Shown piece after piece: positions 11,104 to 23,523 of a stretch of DNA of 64,000 bases (position 1 is the stretch's first letter; every line of letters starts with the position of its first letter). The notes beneath the pieces are model-generated. The model was not told where the DNA came from. It made no database searches and saw nothing but the letters and a program-made list of their open reading frames with translations. A program made the position numbers and the translations under genes. This DNA is from Jaminaea rosea (taxonomy: Eukaryota; Basidiomycota; Exobasidiomycetes; Microstromatales), in assembly GCF_003144245.1 (NCBI RefSeq), contig NW_020289975.1:1321496-1385495 (forward strand), given 5' to 3'.

Positions 11104-11793
11104 ATGGCGCCGAGTCGTCCAGGCCCGTCTGGTAGTGGCTCAGGAAGCGGAGGAGGAGCGCAGTCGAGGAAGCCGCAAGCGAGAAGATCAGTAGGAGGCA
11201 AGGTACCGCGAACCAACCTACACGCCCAAGCGTCAGGCAGTGAGTCGACGCCGAACCCCCTCCCTTGTCTCCAACCTCACGCTCATGTTCACCTGTTCCC
11301 CCTCTTTCTCCTCTGCTAGGCAATCGCCCACCCAACTCACGCGCACCCACATCCAATCCGAAAAAGCCACATCGCTTCCGTCCGGGCACAGTCGCGCTGA
11401 GGGAAATCAAGCGCTACCAGAAATCTACGGACCTCCTAGTTGCCAAGCTACCCTTCGCGCGCGTGGTAAAGGAGGTTGCCGAGAATTTCATCACAACAGT
11501 CTACGATGGCGATGGAAGTGTGGGGTTGCGATGGCAGAGCTCGGCGATCTTGGCGTTGCAGGAGGCTACAGAGGCATATCTGGTGCATTTGTTTGAGGAT
11601 GCGTGAGTGTGCGCGAAACACGACGAGGTCAAGCTGATTAAGGGTGACCTGCTGACTGACCCACCGGCCTCATCTTATCCGCACTGACAGGAACTTGTGC
11701 GCCATCCACGCAAGACGAGTGACGATCATGCAGCGAGATATCCAACTGGCGAGGAGAATCAGAGGGCATTGGGGTGGGGTGGGGATGGTGTAG
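11104..11793 (+). CDS. CSE4: Centromeric histone H3 variant CENP-A
   Basis: Replaces H3 in centromeric nucleosomes and seeds the kinetochore. Exons 11104-11239, 11320-11602 and 11691-11793 (introns of 80 and 88 nt) give 173 aa. The N-tail ([14 protein letters not shown]...) shares only [11 protein letters not shown]-like pieces with H3. The histone fold runs [57 protein letters not shown], and the spliced [20 protein letters not shown] followed by LARRIRG. Loop 1 between helices 1 and 2 ([13 protein letters not shown]) is about nine residues longer than in H3; a longer loop 1 marks CENP-A. The C-terminus HWGGVGMV also departs from canonical H3. Canonical H3 is excluded by the tail, the loop and the ending. 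Confidence 0.95.
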
Positions 11794-12116
11794 CCGTGAC
11801 GGATGGCTCACCGTGCGCGATTCTCTCTACTGTCGATCACCCTTTGCCCCTTTCTCTCGGTTCGCACTTCTCCCACTCCCCTTGCCCATCCCTCATTCTC
11901 GCCTTCCGCCTTGTATCAATGCTTCGATGACCAACGACCAATCGCATGTTACTGCTGTCACGCTTCACGTCGCAATGCTCTGCGTCTAGTGGTCTCAATT
12001 GACTCTGTCGCACCATGGTTCATTCTTCCGCGCCTTCCTTCAATCGTCTGTGCGAGCAGGGTAACAAGACCGGCGTCAGCTCAACGACCAGTCTCGCCGC
12101 GAATTTGGCGCACGAC
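11794..12116. other. Convergent spacer CENP-A / prefoldin 3
   Basis: 323 bases between two stop codons; pyrimidine-rich in places. It should contain both polyadenylation regions. No gene was recognised. Confidence 0.4.
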
Positions 12117-12756
12117 TCACCTCTCTCTCCTCCTCTTGACATCCCAATTATGCACCCTCGCCGTATTGACCTCCATGACGGTGATCTGATCCCGCAGGAA
12201 ATCCAAGTCCTTCTTTGCCGCCTCTTGGCTCTTCTTTGCCGTTGCCAGCTTGTCCTGCAACAGGTCGCGTGCCTCATCTAGCGGGTACGACAGCATGACG
12301 TTTGCGCCCAGCCAGAGATTGACGTGGGTGAGTGGTGATACTGTGGCCTGGGTGTAGAGAGTGTCGTGAAGCTCGAAGTGAGTCGTGAGGGACTGGTCCG
12401 CTTCCTGCAGCGAGATGAGTTGTTGTGAGGGTGATGAGCATTGAGGTGTATCCCCCTTGCATGGCAACGTAGCGAGCGCTCACCCTGAGATCCCTCAAAT
12501 GCTCCACCATCTTCAATGTCTTTTCGATATCCGGTATCTTCTCCTGCAGGCTCTTACTCCTCTGGAAGGTACTAGCCTCCATGATCTTGTACTTTTGCAT
12601 TGTCTCTTGGAACTTCTGCAGCGTCGGTGTAACATCAGCGTCTGCTCCTCCGAGGTGTTGCTCCACGTCTTCGATAAAGGGCGCTTGCGGGATGCCTGAG
12701 GGTGAGGACTTGAGCTCCGGCTTCATTGACGAAGCTGGTTGTGAGGTGGACGCCAT
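12117..12756 (-). CDS. Prefoldin subunit 3 (VBP1/PAC10 family)
   Basis: Alpha-type subunit of prefoldin, which captures nascent actin and tubulin and hands them to the CCT chaperonin. Exons 12756-12484 and 12404-12117 with a 79-nt intron (GTGAGC...CTGCAG) give 186 aa. The layout is family-like: IPQAPFIEDVEQHLGG, a first coiled coil (TPTLQKFQETMQKYKIMEAS), the beta-hairpin part VSPLTHVNLWLGANVMLSY, and a second coiled coil with DEARDLLQDKLATAKKSQEA and DQITVMEVNTARVHNWDVKR. Length is close to human VBP1 (about 197 aa). It is divergent from PFS2 with 221 bases between the starts. Confidence 0.94.
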
Positions 12757-12977
12757 CTTGTCCAATTGCAGCGCTTGCTCCTGGGAAGATGGGTGGACGG
12801 ACAAGAAGAGAAGGATCGAAAGTCGAGCGTGCGCTTGACGAGCGCTTGGGCCACGGCGAGACGGAGAGCGAGAGAGAGGCGGAAGAGAGAAAGGACGCGG
12901 ACGACGAGAGAAGTGCAATCAGTCACCTGGCGTCCCTTGAATTCCCATTCACACTCCTCCCCACATCTCCATCGGCC

Positions 12978-15376
12978 ATGGCAGAGGTGGCTCCCCCTCC
13001 CGCTGACCTCAAGGTCGAGGAGCAAGACCACCATGATGTTCTCTCATCCGCTGAAGCAGGACCCTCCAAGCCCACAAAGCCATATCGCTTCCAGCCTAGT
13101 CGCTACGCCTACGAGCCACCTCAACCGCCTCCGACAGACCACAAGGTCGAAGAGGAGCAAGCAGCCCAGGCAGCCGCTCAAGCAGCAGGCTACGAGGGAC
13201 GTCGAATGCGACGCTTCCTACAGCGACGTACAGTAGACTACATGGGCGCATGGATCCGCTATAGAGAGAAGCGTCTCTTCTCGCGCAGCACGACGCGCGA
13301 TGACTACTACCTCAAGCCGTCTCCACACCACGTCGTTGATCTCCTACCATCAGCCGCAGCCCGCTCGCCCGCCTCAGTCGTGGCTCCCGTGCTAGTCCAC
13401 ACATCAACCAACAAGATCCGCACACCAGTCAACGTAGTCACATGGATGCCCTCATCACGTCGCCTCCTCACCGGCTCCTCCTCCGGCGAGTTCACATTAT
13501 GGAACGGCTTGACCTTCAATTTCGAGACAATTCTACAAGCCTGCGATCACGGCGTCCGTAATCTCGTCTGGTCGTCTACGGGAAACTTACTCCTCTCAGG
13601 AGATGCAGGTGGTACCGTGAAATACTTCCTCCCTAACATGAACAACGTGCTTGCGATTGAGGCGCACAGGGAGAGTGTGAGAGGGCTGAGCTTCTCGCCT
13701 GATGATCAGAGGTGGGTGAGCGGGTCGGACGACTCGTCGATCAAGATGTTCAACACCGAGAGGGGAGTGGAGGAGACGACGCTCAAGGGGCATGGATGGG
13801 ATGTCAAATGCGTGCAGTGGCATCCGTTCAAGGTACGTTGGCACCCGCGCGCTCAGAGGAGCAAGCAGCTATCTCACGGACGACTGACATGACCTTTACT
13901 CCTGGATCATCGCAGGGCCTCATCGCCTCGGGAGGAAAAGACAACCTTGTCAAATTCTGGGACCCTCGTCGCGGCGGCCGTGAAATCGGTACCTACCACG
14001 GCCACAAGAATACGGTACAAGCCCTCTCCTTCTCCCCTGCGCACGTCTCCTCATCCGAGATCCTTGCAACTGCGTCGCGCGACCAGACGGTCAAGCTGTA
14101 CGACCTGCGCATGATTCGTGAAGTGGGGACTCTGCGCTCTGCTGCGGGCACAAATGTGGATAGGGGAGCGGATCGACCTGGTGGCGGGGATGCTGGCGGA
14201 GGCAGCGCAAATGGTGGTGTCTGCTCTTTGGCTTGGCACCCTCACGCTCCCTTGCTCTCCTCGGGCCTCTCGACTGGAGCACTTCAGCATCATTCGCTCG
14301 CCCCATCTGCCAACCCGGAGCTGCCCATCAGTACAGTCGCTGCAGCGCACGATCAGAGCATCTGGGCCATGAACTGGCATCCCTTGGGCCAAATTTTGGT
14401 CACTGGGGGCAACGACTGTTTGACGAGGTGGTGGCAGAGGGAGCGATTGGAGATGGGGGACTTGGTGCATCAGAGCGCAGGGGAGGGGGTGAACGGGGAT
14501 GGAGCCGCGGCCTTCGCTGGCGGAGGTGGTCAGGAGGCCAGCTTCGCAGGCGGGCTGCCAGGCAGACGCCGACCTGCATACGATGCGGATGATGACGCGG
14601 ACTCATCTATGAGCTTCATCCCCGGTCTAGGGGGAGGAGCTGCCGCTGCGGCCCCTTCATCGTCGTCGTTCTCACCCTTCCCTCCATCCAATGGTGCCCC
14701 GCGTATGGGCTCAGGCGGTGGTGGACGCGCTCCCCTCCCTCCAGGCTTCGACTCAGGGCGAGGCGGCTGGGGCTCAGGAGGAAGGGATTCTTCAGGGCCT
14801 GGTGCACCACCGCCTCGTCCTCCGCACGCTACAGGGGCGAACATGGATGCCGGAGGAGTACGCGATGTCGGATGGGGCAGCAGATCGGGCGGAGCGCCCC
14901 CACCTAATGCTGACGCGGGGTACAATGCAGCGCCGCCGGGTGGTATGAACGGAGCGCCTCCTGGCTTCGGCATGGGAGGCGGGGGAGGTGGGATGCCGGG
15001 CCCACCGCCGTCCTTCAGTGGCGGGCAAGGGGGTGGTCAACAGGCTGGATCGGGCAGGGCGCCTCCCCCTCCTGGCTTCTTCCAGCAGCAGCAACCTCAA
15101 CAGCAAGGCCAGCAGTACGGTGGCCAAGGTGGCCTTTACGGAGGTCCACCGCCCCAGCAGCAAGGTGGTCCGTACGGTGGCTACGGCATGCAAGGCGGCC
15201 CATCCCAGCAGGGCCAGCCTCCGCCGGGTATGGGAATGGGCATGATGGGGATGGGAATGGGAATGCCGCCGCCAGGAGCAGGATACGGTCAGCCGCCACC
15301 GCAACAACAGCAGCAGCAGCAACGGCCCTCTTCGTACGGTTACGGCGGGCAAGGGGGTGGCGGATACGGTCGCTAG
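12978..15376 (+). CDS. Polyadenylation factor PFS2/WDR33, WD40 protein with long Gly/Pro-rich tail
   Basis: WD40 subunit of the cleavage and polyadenylation factor, which reads the poly(A) signal together with the CPSF30 homologue. Exons 12978-13832 and 13916-15376 (83-nt intron) give 771 aa. The pre-WD region has RRFLQRRTVDYMGAW and RDDYYLKPSPHHVVDLLP. WD repeats run from about residue 140 to 500: [68 protein letters not shown], and AMNWHPLGQILVTGGND. The last 250 or so residues are Gly/Pro/Met/Gln-rich low complexity (for example PPPQQQQQQQ). Yeast Pfs2 stops soon after the propeller, while animal WDR33 also carries a long low-complexity tail. Confidence 0.95.
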
Positions 15377-15451
15377 TTGTTGAATATGTTCTGTACAATG
15401 CGGATGTAAGGATACAATTACAGTTGCCTTTCATGCTTCTTCGATGCTCCC

Positions 15452-16346
15452 TTACTTCTTTGAGCTCCCAAATCCTCCAAAACCCATCATAGCCATCATG
15501 GCTGCATCCTCCCCTCCTCCCCCTCCCGCATCAACGCCATTAGCCCCTCCCGTCTCCTCTTCCCTCTTCTGTCTCTTTCTCTCCCTCTTCTCTTCCCTCT
15601 TTCTCTCTTTTTCCTCGCGCTCCTTCCTCGCTATCTCCTCTACCCTGGCGGCAAAGTCATACTCCCGCTTTCCTGCGCCACCGGCTGCTACGAGGCGAGA
15701 GCGATGATGTTCAATGCGAGCTCGAACCGCTTGCGGGGTCGAGCGGTCTACTTGCGTCTTCTGGCCTAGGCGACGAAGATCTGTGCGACAACCAAGGGGA
15801 GACAGAGAGGTCAGCTCGCCTTGTCGTCTCGAGGTCATCGAGCTCGTGGCGCAGACTCACGACTCCTCCCATTCACATGATCCAGATAACCGATGCTGTC
15901 CTTGCACGTCTTCCTACACAGCTCGCAGTAGTAGCCAGGCCCTCGACGCCCTACTTGTTCTACGATCATCGTCTTGCCTACATTCTTGTCTAGGTCGAGG
16001 GCGGTAGAGCGAGCCTGAAGGGATTCCGTTGGAGCAGGGAGGTCCTCGTGCCTGCGGCGGGGAAGGGGTTTCAAGCCTGTGTGTGCGATTGATGGATCGG
16101 ATCTATCAGCATGGGCTTTCAGACGAGGCGACGAAGATTGCTTGAGATGGCGAAGAGGTGCCACTGCCACTCACCCTTCTTTGCCCTCTGCTCATTCAAC
16201 TCCATGTGCTCTCGCTCCCTCTTCTCACGATCCTTTGCGCGCTGCGCATACTCCTCTACATCCCATGTGCGGCGTGAGGGACCTACGCCACCACCATTGC
16301 CTGATGGCTTGCTGCCACTACCTGAGGCCTGGGCTGAGTTGGACAT
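15452..16346 (-). CDS. SNU23/ZMAT2-like tri-snRNP zinc-finger protein
   Basis: Component of the U4/U6.U5 tri-snRNP and the spliceosomal B complex. Three exons (16346-16175, 16076-15861, 15780-15452; introns of 98 and 80 nt) give 238 aa. Motifs: RRTWDVEEYAQRAKDREKRE, a matrin-type U1-like C2H2 finger with YYCELCRKTCKDSIGYLDHV continuing NGRSHLRRLG across the second splice, then KTQVDRSTPQAVRARIEHHR, followed by a charged Arg/Lys/Glu helix. The second junction restores the finger's final His, which supports the model. The C-terminus ends in a Gly/Met-rich GGGGEDAAMMAMMGFGGFG. It is divergent from the dynamitin gene with a 214-base promoter. Confidence 0.94.
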
Positions 16347-16560
16347 GCTTTGATGGTTGGGCGTTGCGGATGGAGGCAGTGGACGGAACGCGGACAGAAG
16401 ACGAGGCGGCTCGACAGACCAGTCGAGGTGAGTGGGGCACAAGCGGCAACGCGAGCGGGCCTTGAGTTGAGTGTTGGTTGCATTGCAGCTTCCCTTTTGT
16501 CTCCTACCATAGACTCGCTATAGACCACGCCTCTCATCCTCGCACATACCACGGCGAAAC

Positions 16561-18144
16561 ATGACGACACCAGCAGGCGCTGATCCTGCCTTCGATGCAG
16601 GCGCGGTCCCTCCTACAGCAGCACCCTCTGACCGCAACAAGTTCTCCACTCTGCCGGATATCGACCTCTCATCAGTCGACGTATACGAGACTGCCTCTTC
16701 TCCCGAGCTCAAGCCTACGAAGCACACGTCCACTGGTCTGGGCGGCAGACGTGGTGGACGCTCTTACGAAGACGACGATGACGAAGACGACGATGATGAT
16801 GAGGATGAGGAAGGCGAGGGGGAGCCGGGTTCGAGCACTAGGAGGCGTAATCGTCGCCAGGATGGCGCAGCCAATGACGAGGATGCCGCTCGTGCCTCAA
16901 TAGAACGAACTGCTCTTGACACTCAAGAGGCCAGGCAGCGCTTTCAGGGTAGCACAGAGGTCCGCAGGCAACAACCTGGCCCCTCTGCAGCAAGGCGCAG
17001 GCGCCAGCAACTTCGTCGACCGCACGACGATTACTTTGAGTCGGACATATACGAGATTGAGGCACGAAATGGTACAGGATCTAGTAAGGCAGTGAAAGAG
17101 ACACCGCTCGCTAGGCTGAGGAGACTCAAGGTTGAGGCAGCTGAACTGGAAGAGGAGCTCAATCAGCAGGCCGCTACTGGTTCGTCAGGCGTGGCAGGGG
17201 TCCAGGATGGGCAAGCCAGCGCGGAGGGAGAGGCAAAGGCTCGTCGAGGCCCCAACGAGCCATCGCCGCAAGCTATGCTTGATCACTTGCGATCGCTCAG
17301 GGGCGGGCTGGATGCAATGAATGCAGAAAGGGCAGAGACGCCTACTGCGGGCTCACTACAGCAGGCACGCTCCCTCCTCTCATCACTTGAGCAGCAGCAA
17401 CAGGGCGTCAAAGACGGCAGCGCACCACCGGGACAATCACAGGCTTCGACAATCGCGCCATCAAGCTCCACGAGCGCCTCTCCTGCCCACCTCTCCACCC
17501 TGGAGACGCGTCTCAACCACCTGGAGTCGCTCATCGGCAGCAACCAAGGCGTCCTTGAGGAAACCCAATCACTTGCGCGCCCCTTACTCCCAACACTAGC
17601 ACGGCTGGAGCACTTGGCCACCCTGCTCACACAGCCACGACACTTGGACGCCATCTCAAAGAGGGTCAAACTGCTCGTCGCTGAGCTCGACCGCGTCTAT
17701 GAGGCGAGGAGAAAGCTGGCAGGACAGATGCAAGCGACTGCTAGCGGTGACAAGGCAACTACAAGCGACGTCGCTGCTACGGCAGGAGCGGCTACCACGT
17801 CAGGCCCGTTGGACCCCATCTCCCTGTCCAAACTGCAGGACCTCTTCTCCCTCTCCACCCGGCTGCAACCACTCCTCCCTCTCGCCCCATCTCTCCTCGC
17901 TCGGCTTGAGTCCCTCTCCACCTTGCATAGTGCCGCAGCGCATTTTGCTGCTGATTTGGATGGGTTGCAGCGCGACCAGGCTGAGATGGGGGAAAGGCTG
18001 GGAGGGGTGGGTAAGGGAGTTGACGAGGTCAGGGAGAGTGTCAAGGTCAATGCTGAGCTTGCGAGGAAGAATTTGGAGGGGGTGATGAGGAGGATGGAGG
18101 CGCTTGAGGGGAGGGTGAGGGCATTGAATGGGGAAAAGGCCTGA
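16561..18144 (+). CDS. Dynactin subunit 2 (dynamitin)
   Basis: p50 dynamitin (yeast Jnm1 family) links the dynactin shoulder to the rest of the dynein activator. Single exon, 527 aa. The N-terminal family signature is RNKFSTLPDIDLSSVDVYET. An acidic block (about residues 75-95, EDDDDEDDDDDEDEEGEGE) and basic RRRNRRQ follow. The rest is predicted coiled coil and helix: TPLARLRRLKVEAAELEEEL, LSTLETRLNHLESLIGSNQG, RPLLPTLARLEHLATLLTQP, KRVKLLVAELDRVYEARRKL, ending VRESVKVNAELARKNLEGVM and RRMEALEGRVRALNG. It is longer than human p50 (about 400 aa) because of Ala/Ser/Gln linkers. Convergent with RKI1, 195 bases away. Confidence 0.9.
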   Translation: MTTPAGADPAFDAGAVPPTAAPSDRNKFSTLPDIDLSSVDVYETASSPELKPTKHTSTGLGGRRGGRSYEDDDDEDDDDDEDEEGEGEPGSSTRRRNRRQDGAANDEDAARASIERTALDTQEARQRFQGSTEVRRQQPGPSAARRRRQQLRRPHDDYFESDIYEIEARNGTGSSKAVKETPLARLRRLKVEAAELEEELNQQAATGSSGVAGVQDGQASAEGEAKARRGPNEPSPQAMLDHLRSLRGGLDAMNAERAETPTAGSLQQARSLLSSLEQQQQGVKDGSAPPGQSQASTIAPSSSTSASPAHLSTLETRLNHLESLIGSNQGVLEETQSLARPLLPTLARLEHLATLLTQPRHLDAISKRVKLLVAELDRVYEARRKLAGQMQATASGDKATTSDVAATAGAATTSGPLDPISLSKLQDLFSLSTRLQPLLPLAPSLLARLESLSTLHSAAAHFAADLDGLQRDQAEMGERLGGVGKGVDEVRESVKVNAELARKNLEGVMRRMEALEGRVRALNGEKA

Positions 18145-18339
18145 AGGTGCTGCCGGCGACTGGGCGCGGATTGCCTGCCTGCATTGCTGCACGAGACGCC
18201 CGACAGTCGTTGAGACAATGCTCACTCTGCCATAGCCAGCCAAGGTCACGCGTCTGCTCCCTGTCAGTCCCATCCTTTGAAGGCGCTTCATTAAGCCACG
18301 TCTGAGTCAATCTATTTTACACCCTCCTTATCTCTCCCC

Positions 18340-19385
18340 TCACGCGACCACGGGGTTCCTCTGAACATCGAAGCTGATCCCCTCCTTCACTTCCCCAGCT
18401 GCCGTCCTGCTCGTGATGGTTCCGTCCGCATTGCCAAAGTAGGCCGCTTTGGCTACATCGCAGAAGAGGCCGACCTCGACCACTCCTGTCATGAGCTTGA
18501 TCTTGGCGAGGAGGTCGGAGGGGGAAGAGAAGGAAGAAGCCGGGAAGGGGCAGTCGATTACGAAGCCGCTGAGAGCGAGAGGAGGCAAGGAGGAATCAGC
18601 ATCTCTACCAAGGAAGACATTGCGGCCTGATCGCCCGCTGGTACTCACGAGTTGTCAGTCACGCAAGGTCCAGCCTTGGCTCCACCTCCCATCCTCAGCA
18701 CAGGCTTACCGCCCAGCGCCTCGAGCTTGCGCATAACGCTCGCGTAGGCGAACTGGGCCACCTCGATTGGCACGCCCTGGGTCCATTTCTGGCCGAGCTG
18801 AGGAGACTCTTTGCGGTAATCTGCCACAACGATGAAGGTCTTGGCTGCCTCGGCCAGGACCTTCTCGCGGAGTTGGCAGGCACCGCCGCCCTTGATGCAG
18901 TTGAGGGAGGGGTCGACTCTGCGTGCGAAGGAGGGAGAGGGATGAGCGAGGAAGAAGATAAGCCGAGCGGGAGTCTGGAGCTCACTCGTCTGCTCCGTCG
19001 ATGGTGACATCAATGACGGGGAAAGAGTCGACGTCTCCGAGGTTGAGTCCTGCGAGCATGGTGAGGAGAAATCAATCGGTCAGGTCGTCGCTCTTTCCCC
19101 CGGCGTGTATGCCTGCCTTCCTACCAGCCGCGCCAACTCACCAGCTTGCACAATCAGCTCCTTGCTCTGAAAGCCCGTCGGCACGAACCACCTCGCCGCG
19201 TTGACCTTGGGCCCTTGCTGTACGATCCTCTCCACTACATAAGGGACAGTCGAACCGCTCCCGATGCCGACGACCTTGTGCTCGGGGAGAACGTGGTTGT
19301 CCACTGAAGCGTAGGCCGCTGCGCGCTTTGCGGCCTCAACACCTTCCAGAGGCTTGAGGACGAGCGGGGCCAAAGAGGAGGACAT
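18340..19385 (-). CDS. RKI1: Ribose-5-phosphate isomerase
   Basis: Interconverts ribose-5-phosphate and ribulose-5-phosphate in the non-oxidative pentose phosphate pathway. Four exons (19385-19142, 19049-18986, 18918-18649, 18568-18340) with introns of 92, 67 and 80 nt give 268 aa; all phases agree. Motifs: [53 protein letters not shown] then [17 protein letters not shown] (the phosphate and catalytic segment, assembled across intron 2), [25 protein letters not shown]. The length matches type A isomerases of fungi. The sequence just upstream of the start is strongly C/T-rich on the coding strand. Confidence 0.97.
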
Positions 19386-19836
19386 TGTGCGTGAGAGTGA
19401 GAGGGTGAGGAGGAGAGGTTGGGAGGAAAGACGCGGGCGAGAGGGAGAGATGGGTGGAGGGCAGAGAGAGGCCGGCGAAAGAGGCGAGATTGAGAGGCGA
19501 CGGGGAGATGTGCTGAGCCGTGGGAGTAGCCTTGTGGTGGTAGTCAAGTTGCCGATGCGACTCGTTGATCGAATGAGCATGCACTGAAGTTGCGAAAAAG
19601 ACAAAGAAAGACGATGCTGCGAAGCTGCGACGGACGGACAGGAAGAAGCACACATACAGCGCACGCACGCACGACAGCCCAGCTTGCTGCTCCCCAATGA
19701 CGTCGCCTCGCTTGGTCGAGGCGCGCCACGCGTGCCCGCACCCGCTACGCACGCCCGTCTCGTCGTTGTGGAAGCGGCGATGGTCCGAATGAGATGATGG
19801 ATTGCACAAGCGGACATCATCTCGTGGTGGAATGAG
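19386..19836. promoter_or_regulatory. RKI1 upstream region with C/T-rich coding-strand tract
   Basis: About 450 bases between the RKI1 start and the 3' end of the next gene. Positions 19388-19515 are nearly all purine on the + strand, so pyrimidine on the RKI1 coding strand. This is the kind of CT tract often found near transcription starts of strongly expressed fungal genes. No gene was seen. Confidence 0.5.
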
Positions 19837-21008
19837 CTACCCAAAGAGTTGTCTCCGCATGCTCTCTCTGGTCTCAAGGCCCAGCGACTCCAGCTCCTGG
19901 CGCTCTGCCTCTGCCTCTGTATTCTTCTCTTCACTCCCTTCGTCCGGCCGTGACTTCATCGAAGGCAGCACTTCCTCGGCAGATCGGCTCCTCTCGTCCC
20001 AGTCTACGGCCTGCTCATACTGGTTGATTTCTGCAACTTGTCGTCTCTGTGGCTCTGATGCCGGATCGACCGCATGCTCCTGTGTCACCTTCTTGACCTC
20101 CTCTGCTGATCGTCTGCCGAGCCCGCCGCCAGTGAAAAGCCCTTTGATGGAGGTATCGAAGAGCGGTTCCGTGAGATCAGGCAGCCGCTTTGGTTCGGCT
20201 TGACTGACTGCAGGCTCAGAGCTCGCCAAATGATTTGCTACAGCCTTGAGCTCGACGGGTTGAGAACCCACGTGACCACCCCCAGTATCGTCGATTGGCT
20301 TGCTCCGGGAGACGAGCGGCTTGCTTACTTGGATATGCTGTTGCTCATGACTCTGAGGGTGCTGCGAATTAGTCAATCCAGCCTCTCCTCTCGCCTGAAG
20401 CCTGCTCGCGTCCTCTTTGACTGCCGCAGCTCGATGCCGCTCCTCTGCGCCCCTCTCCTTCGATCTGCTGGCCTTCTTCAGGACCCGCCTCATCTCTTCC
20501 ACATTCAGCCAGTCATCATGCTCGAGGAGGCGTTTGCGCTTGTTCTCGAGCTGATGAAGGCTGTCTCTAGCTGTGTCTAGCTCGTGATCGCTCGCCTCGT
20601 CGTGGGCAGGCTCGCCACGATCAAGGCTGGGGTCTTGCGCAGGCAGCAAGATTTTGCAATCGACGTGGGCAGTACTGCTTTCGCCAGGCTTGTCGAGCGA
20701 GTGTGATCGGCGAGGTGTATCGAAGGCTGCTGGCTGGATGTCATCATTCTCATCTTCGCCCGACGGGCGTACGAGCGACAATGAGTCTGACCTGGCAGTC
20801 GTCACGCCTGGAGCACCGAGGGCGAGAGCTTTCTGCTGTAGACGTAGACGACGTCGCTCGCGAATGCGGGCGAGAGTGACCCTTGACGTAGTGATGGGAG
20901 GTGTATCAGAGACTTGAGCTGCGACGCATCACAATATTCAACCTCTCCCCTCTTGTTGAGGGCTGCGCTTCCGACTCACTTGGGTCCTCCCATGTTGTTG
21001 GCTGGCAT
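19837..21008 (-). CDS. Unrecognised charged, disordered protein
   Basis: I do not recognise this gene. The main frame 20881-19837 is open and needs an upstream start. The best model joins a 29-nt first exon 21008-20980 (MPANNMGGP) through a 98-nt GTGAGT...CAAG intron, giving 357 aa that begin MPANNMGGPKVTLARIRERR. Other acceptors are out of frame. It is mostly hydrophilic and probably disordered, with predicted helix at LHQLENKRKRLLEHDDWLNV continuing EEMRRVLKKASRSKER, a Gly patch SIKGLFTGGGLGRRSAEEV, and the C-terminus SLGLETRESMRRQLFG. The basic N-terminus suggests nucleic-acid or nuclear localisation, but this is inference. Antisense frames are shorter. Confidence 0.5.
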
Positions 21009-21679
21009 GATGTGATACTCGAGCGAGGTGAGATCAAGATGCTACGGGCGTCAGAGACAAAAATTTGGAGATGAGGAGGACTTGCAGTGAAAGGTGGGAG
21101 AGCAAGGAGCGCGTCACGATGCGATTGCCTCGTCTCGACGACGCGACTGAGTCAGGAACAGGAAGCCACGACGTGCGGCAGGCAAGCTCATTCACACAGA
21201 TGCAGACGAAGCAAGCACTGGCAGTCTGTGTGATCATATCTCGTCTATATGCACATCACGGAGGAGCTCTAGAGCAGCTCAAGAGTAGCTGAGTCGCGAG
21301 GGAGGGGTGCTGATTAGAAGGGAGGCTTGGAGGAGATGGTGATAGGGACAGACCGTCCTTTTGAAGGCAGCGCCTGAGAGGCTGACGTGGGTGGTAGTGG
21401 TGAGGGTGGTGGTGGTGATGGCAGTACATGTTGACCTTCCAGCCTTCAGCATCCTGTCCTACATCCTTGGCCCTGAACATCTAGTACCTGCAAATTGAGA
21501 AGCAGCGATTACGACCTGCAATCAGCAACGACAACGCCGGGGTAGAAAGGAAGGAGAGTGAAAAGAGTGAAGGGAAGTTTAGAAAAGAGTGAAAAAGGAA
21601 AGGCAGGGCAAGGACGCTTTTGCGGCCCTCGTCCGCCGTGGTGAAGAAGAAGACGACTGCTGCTCCTCCGCTTTCGTAC
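21009..21679. other. Spacer between the unknown gene and HMT1/PRMT1
   Basis: About 670 bases. It holds the upstream region of the gene ending at 19837 and the 3' end of the methyltransferase gene. A GGT/GGTGATG-rich patch lies at 21387-21421. A possible last 7-nt coding exon of the methyltransferase lies at 21487-21481. No other gene was recognised. Confidence 0.35.
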
Positions 21680-23523
<1,844 letters not shown>

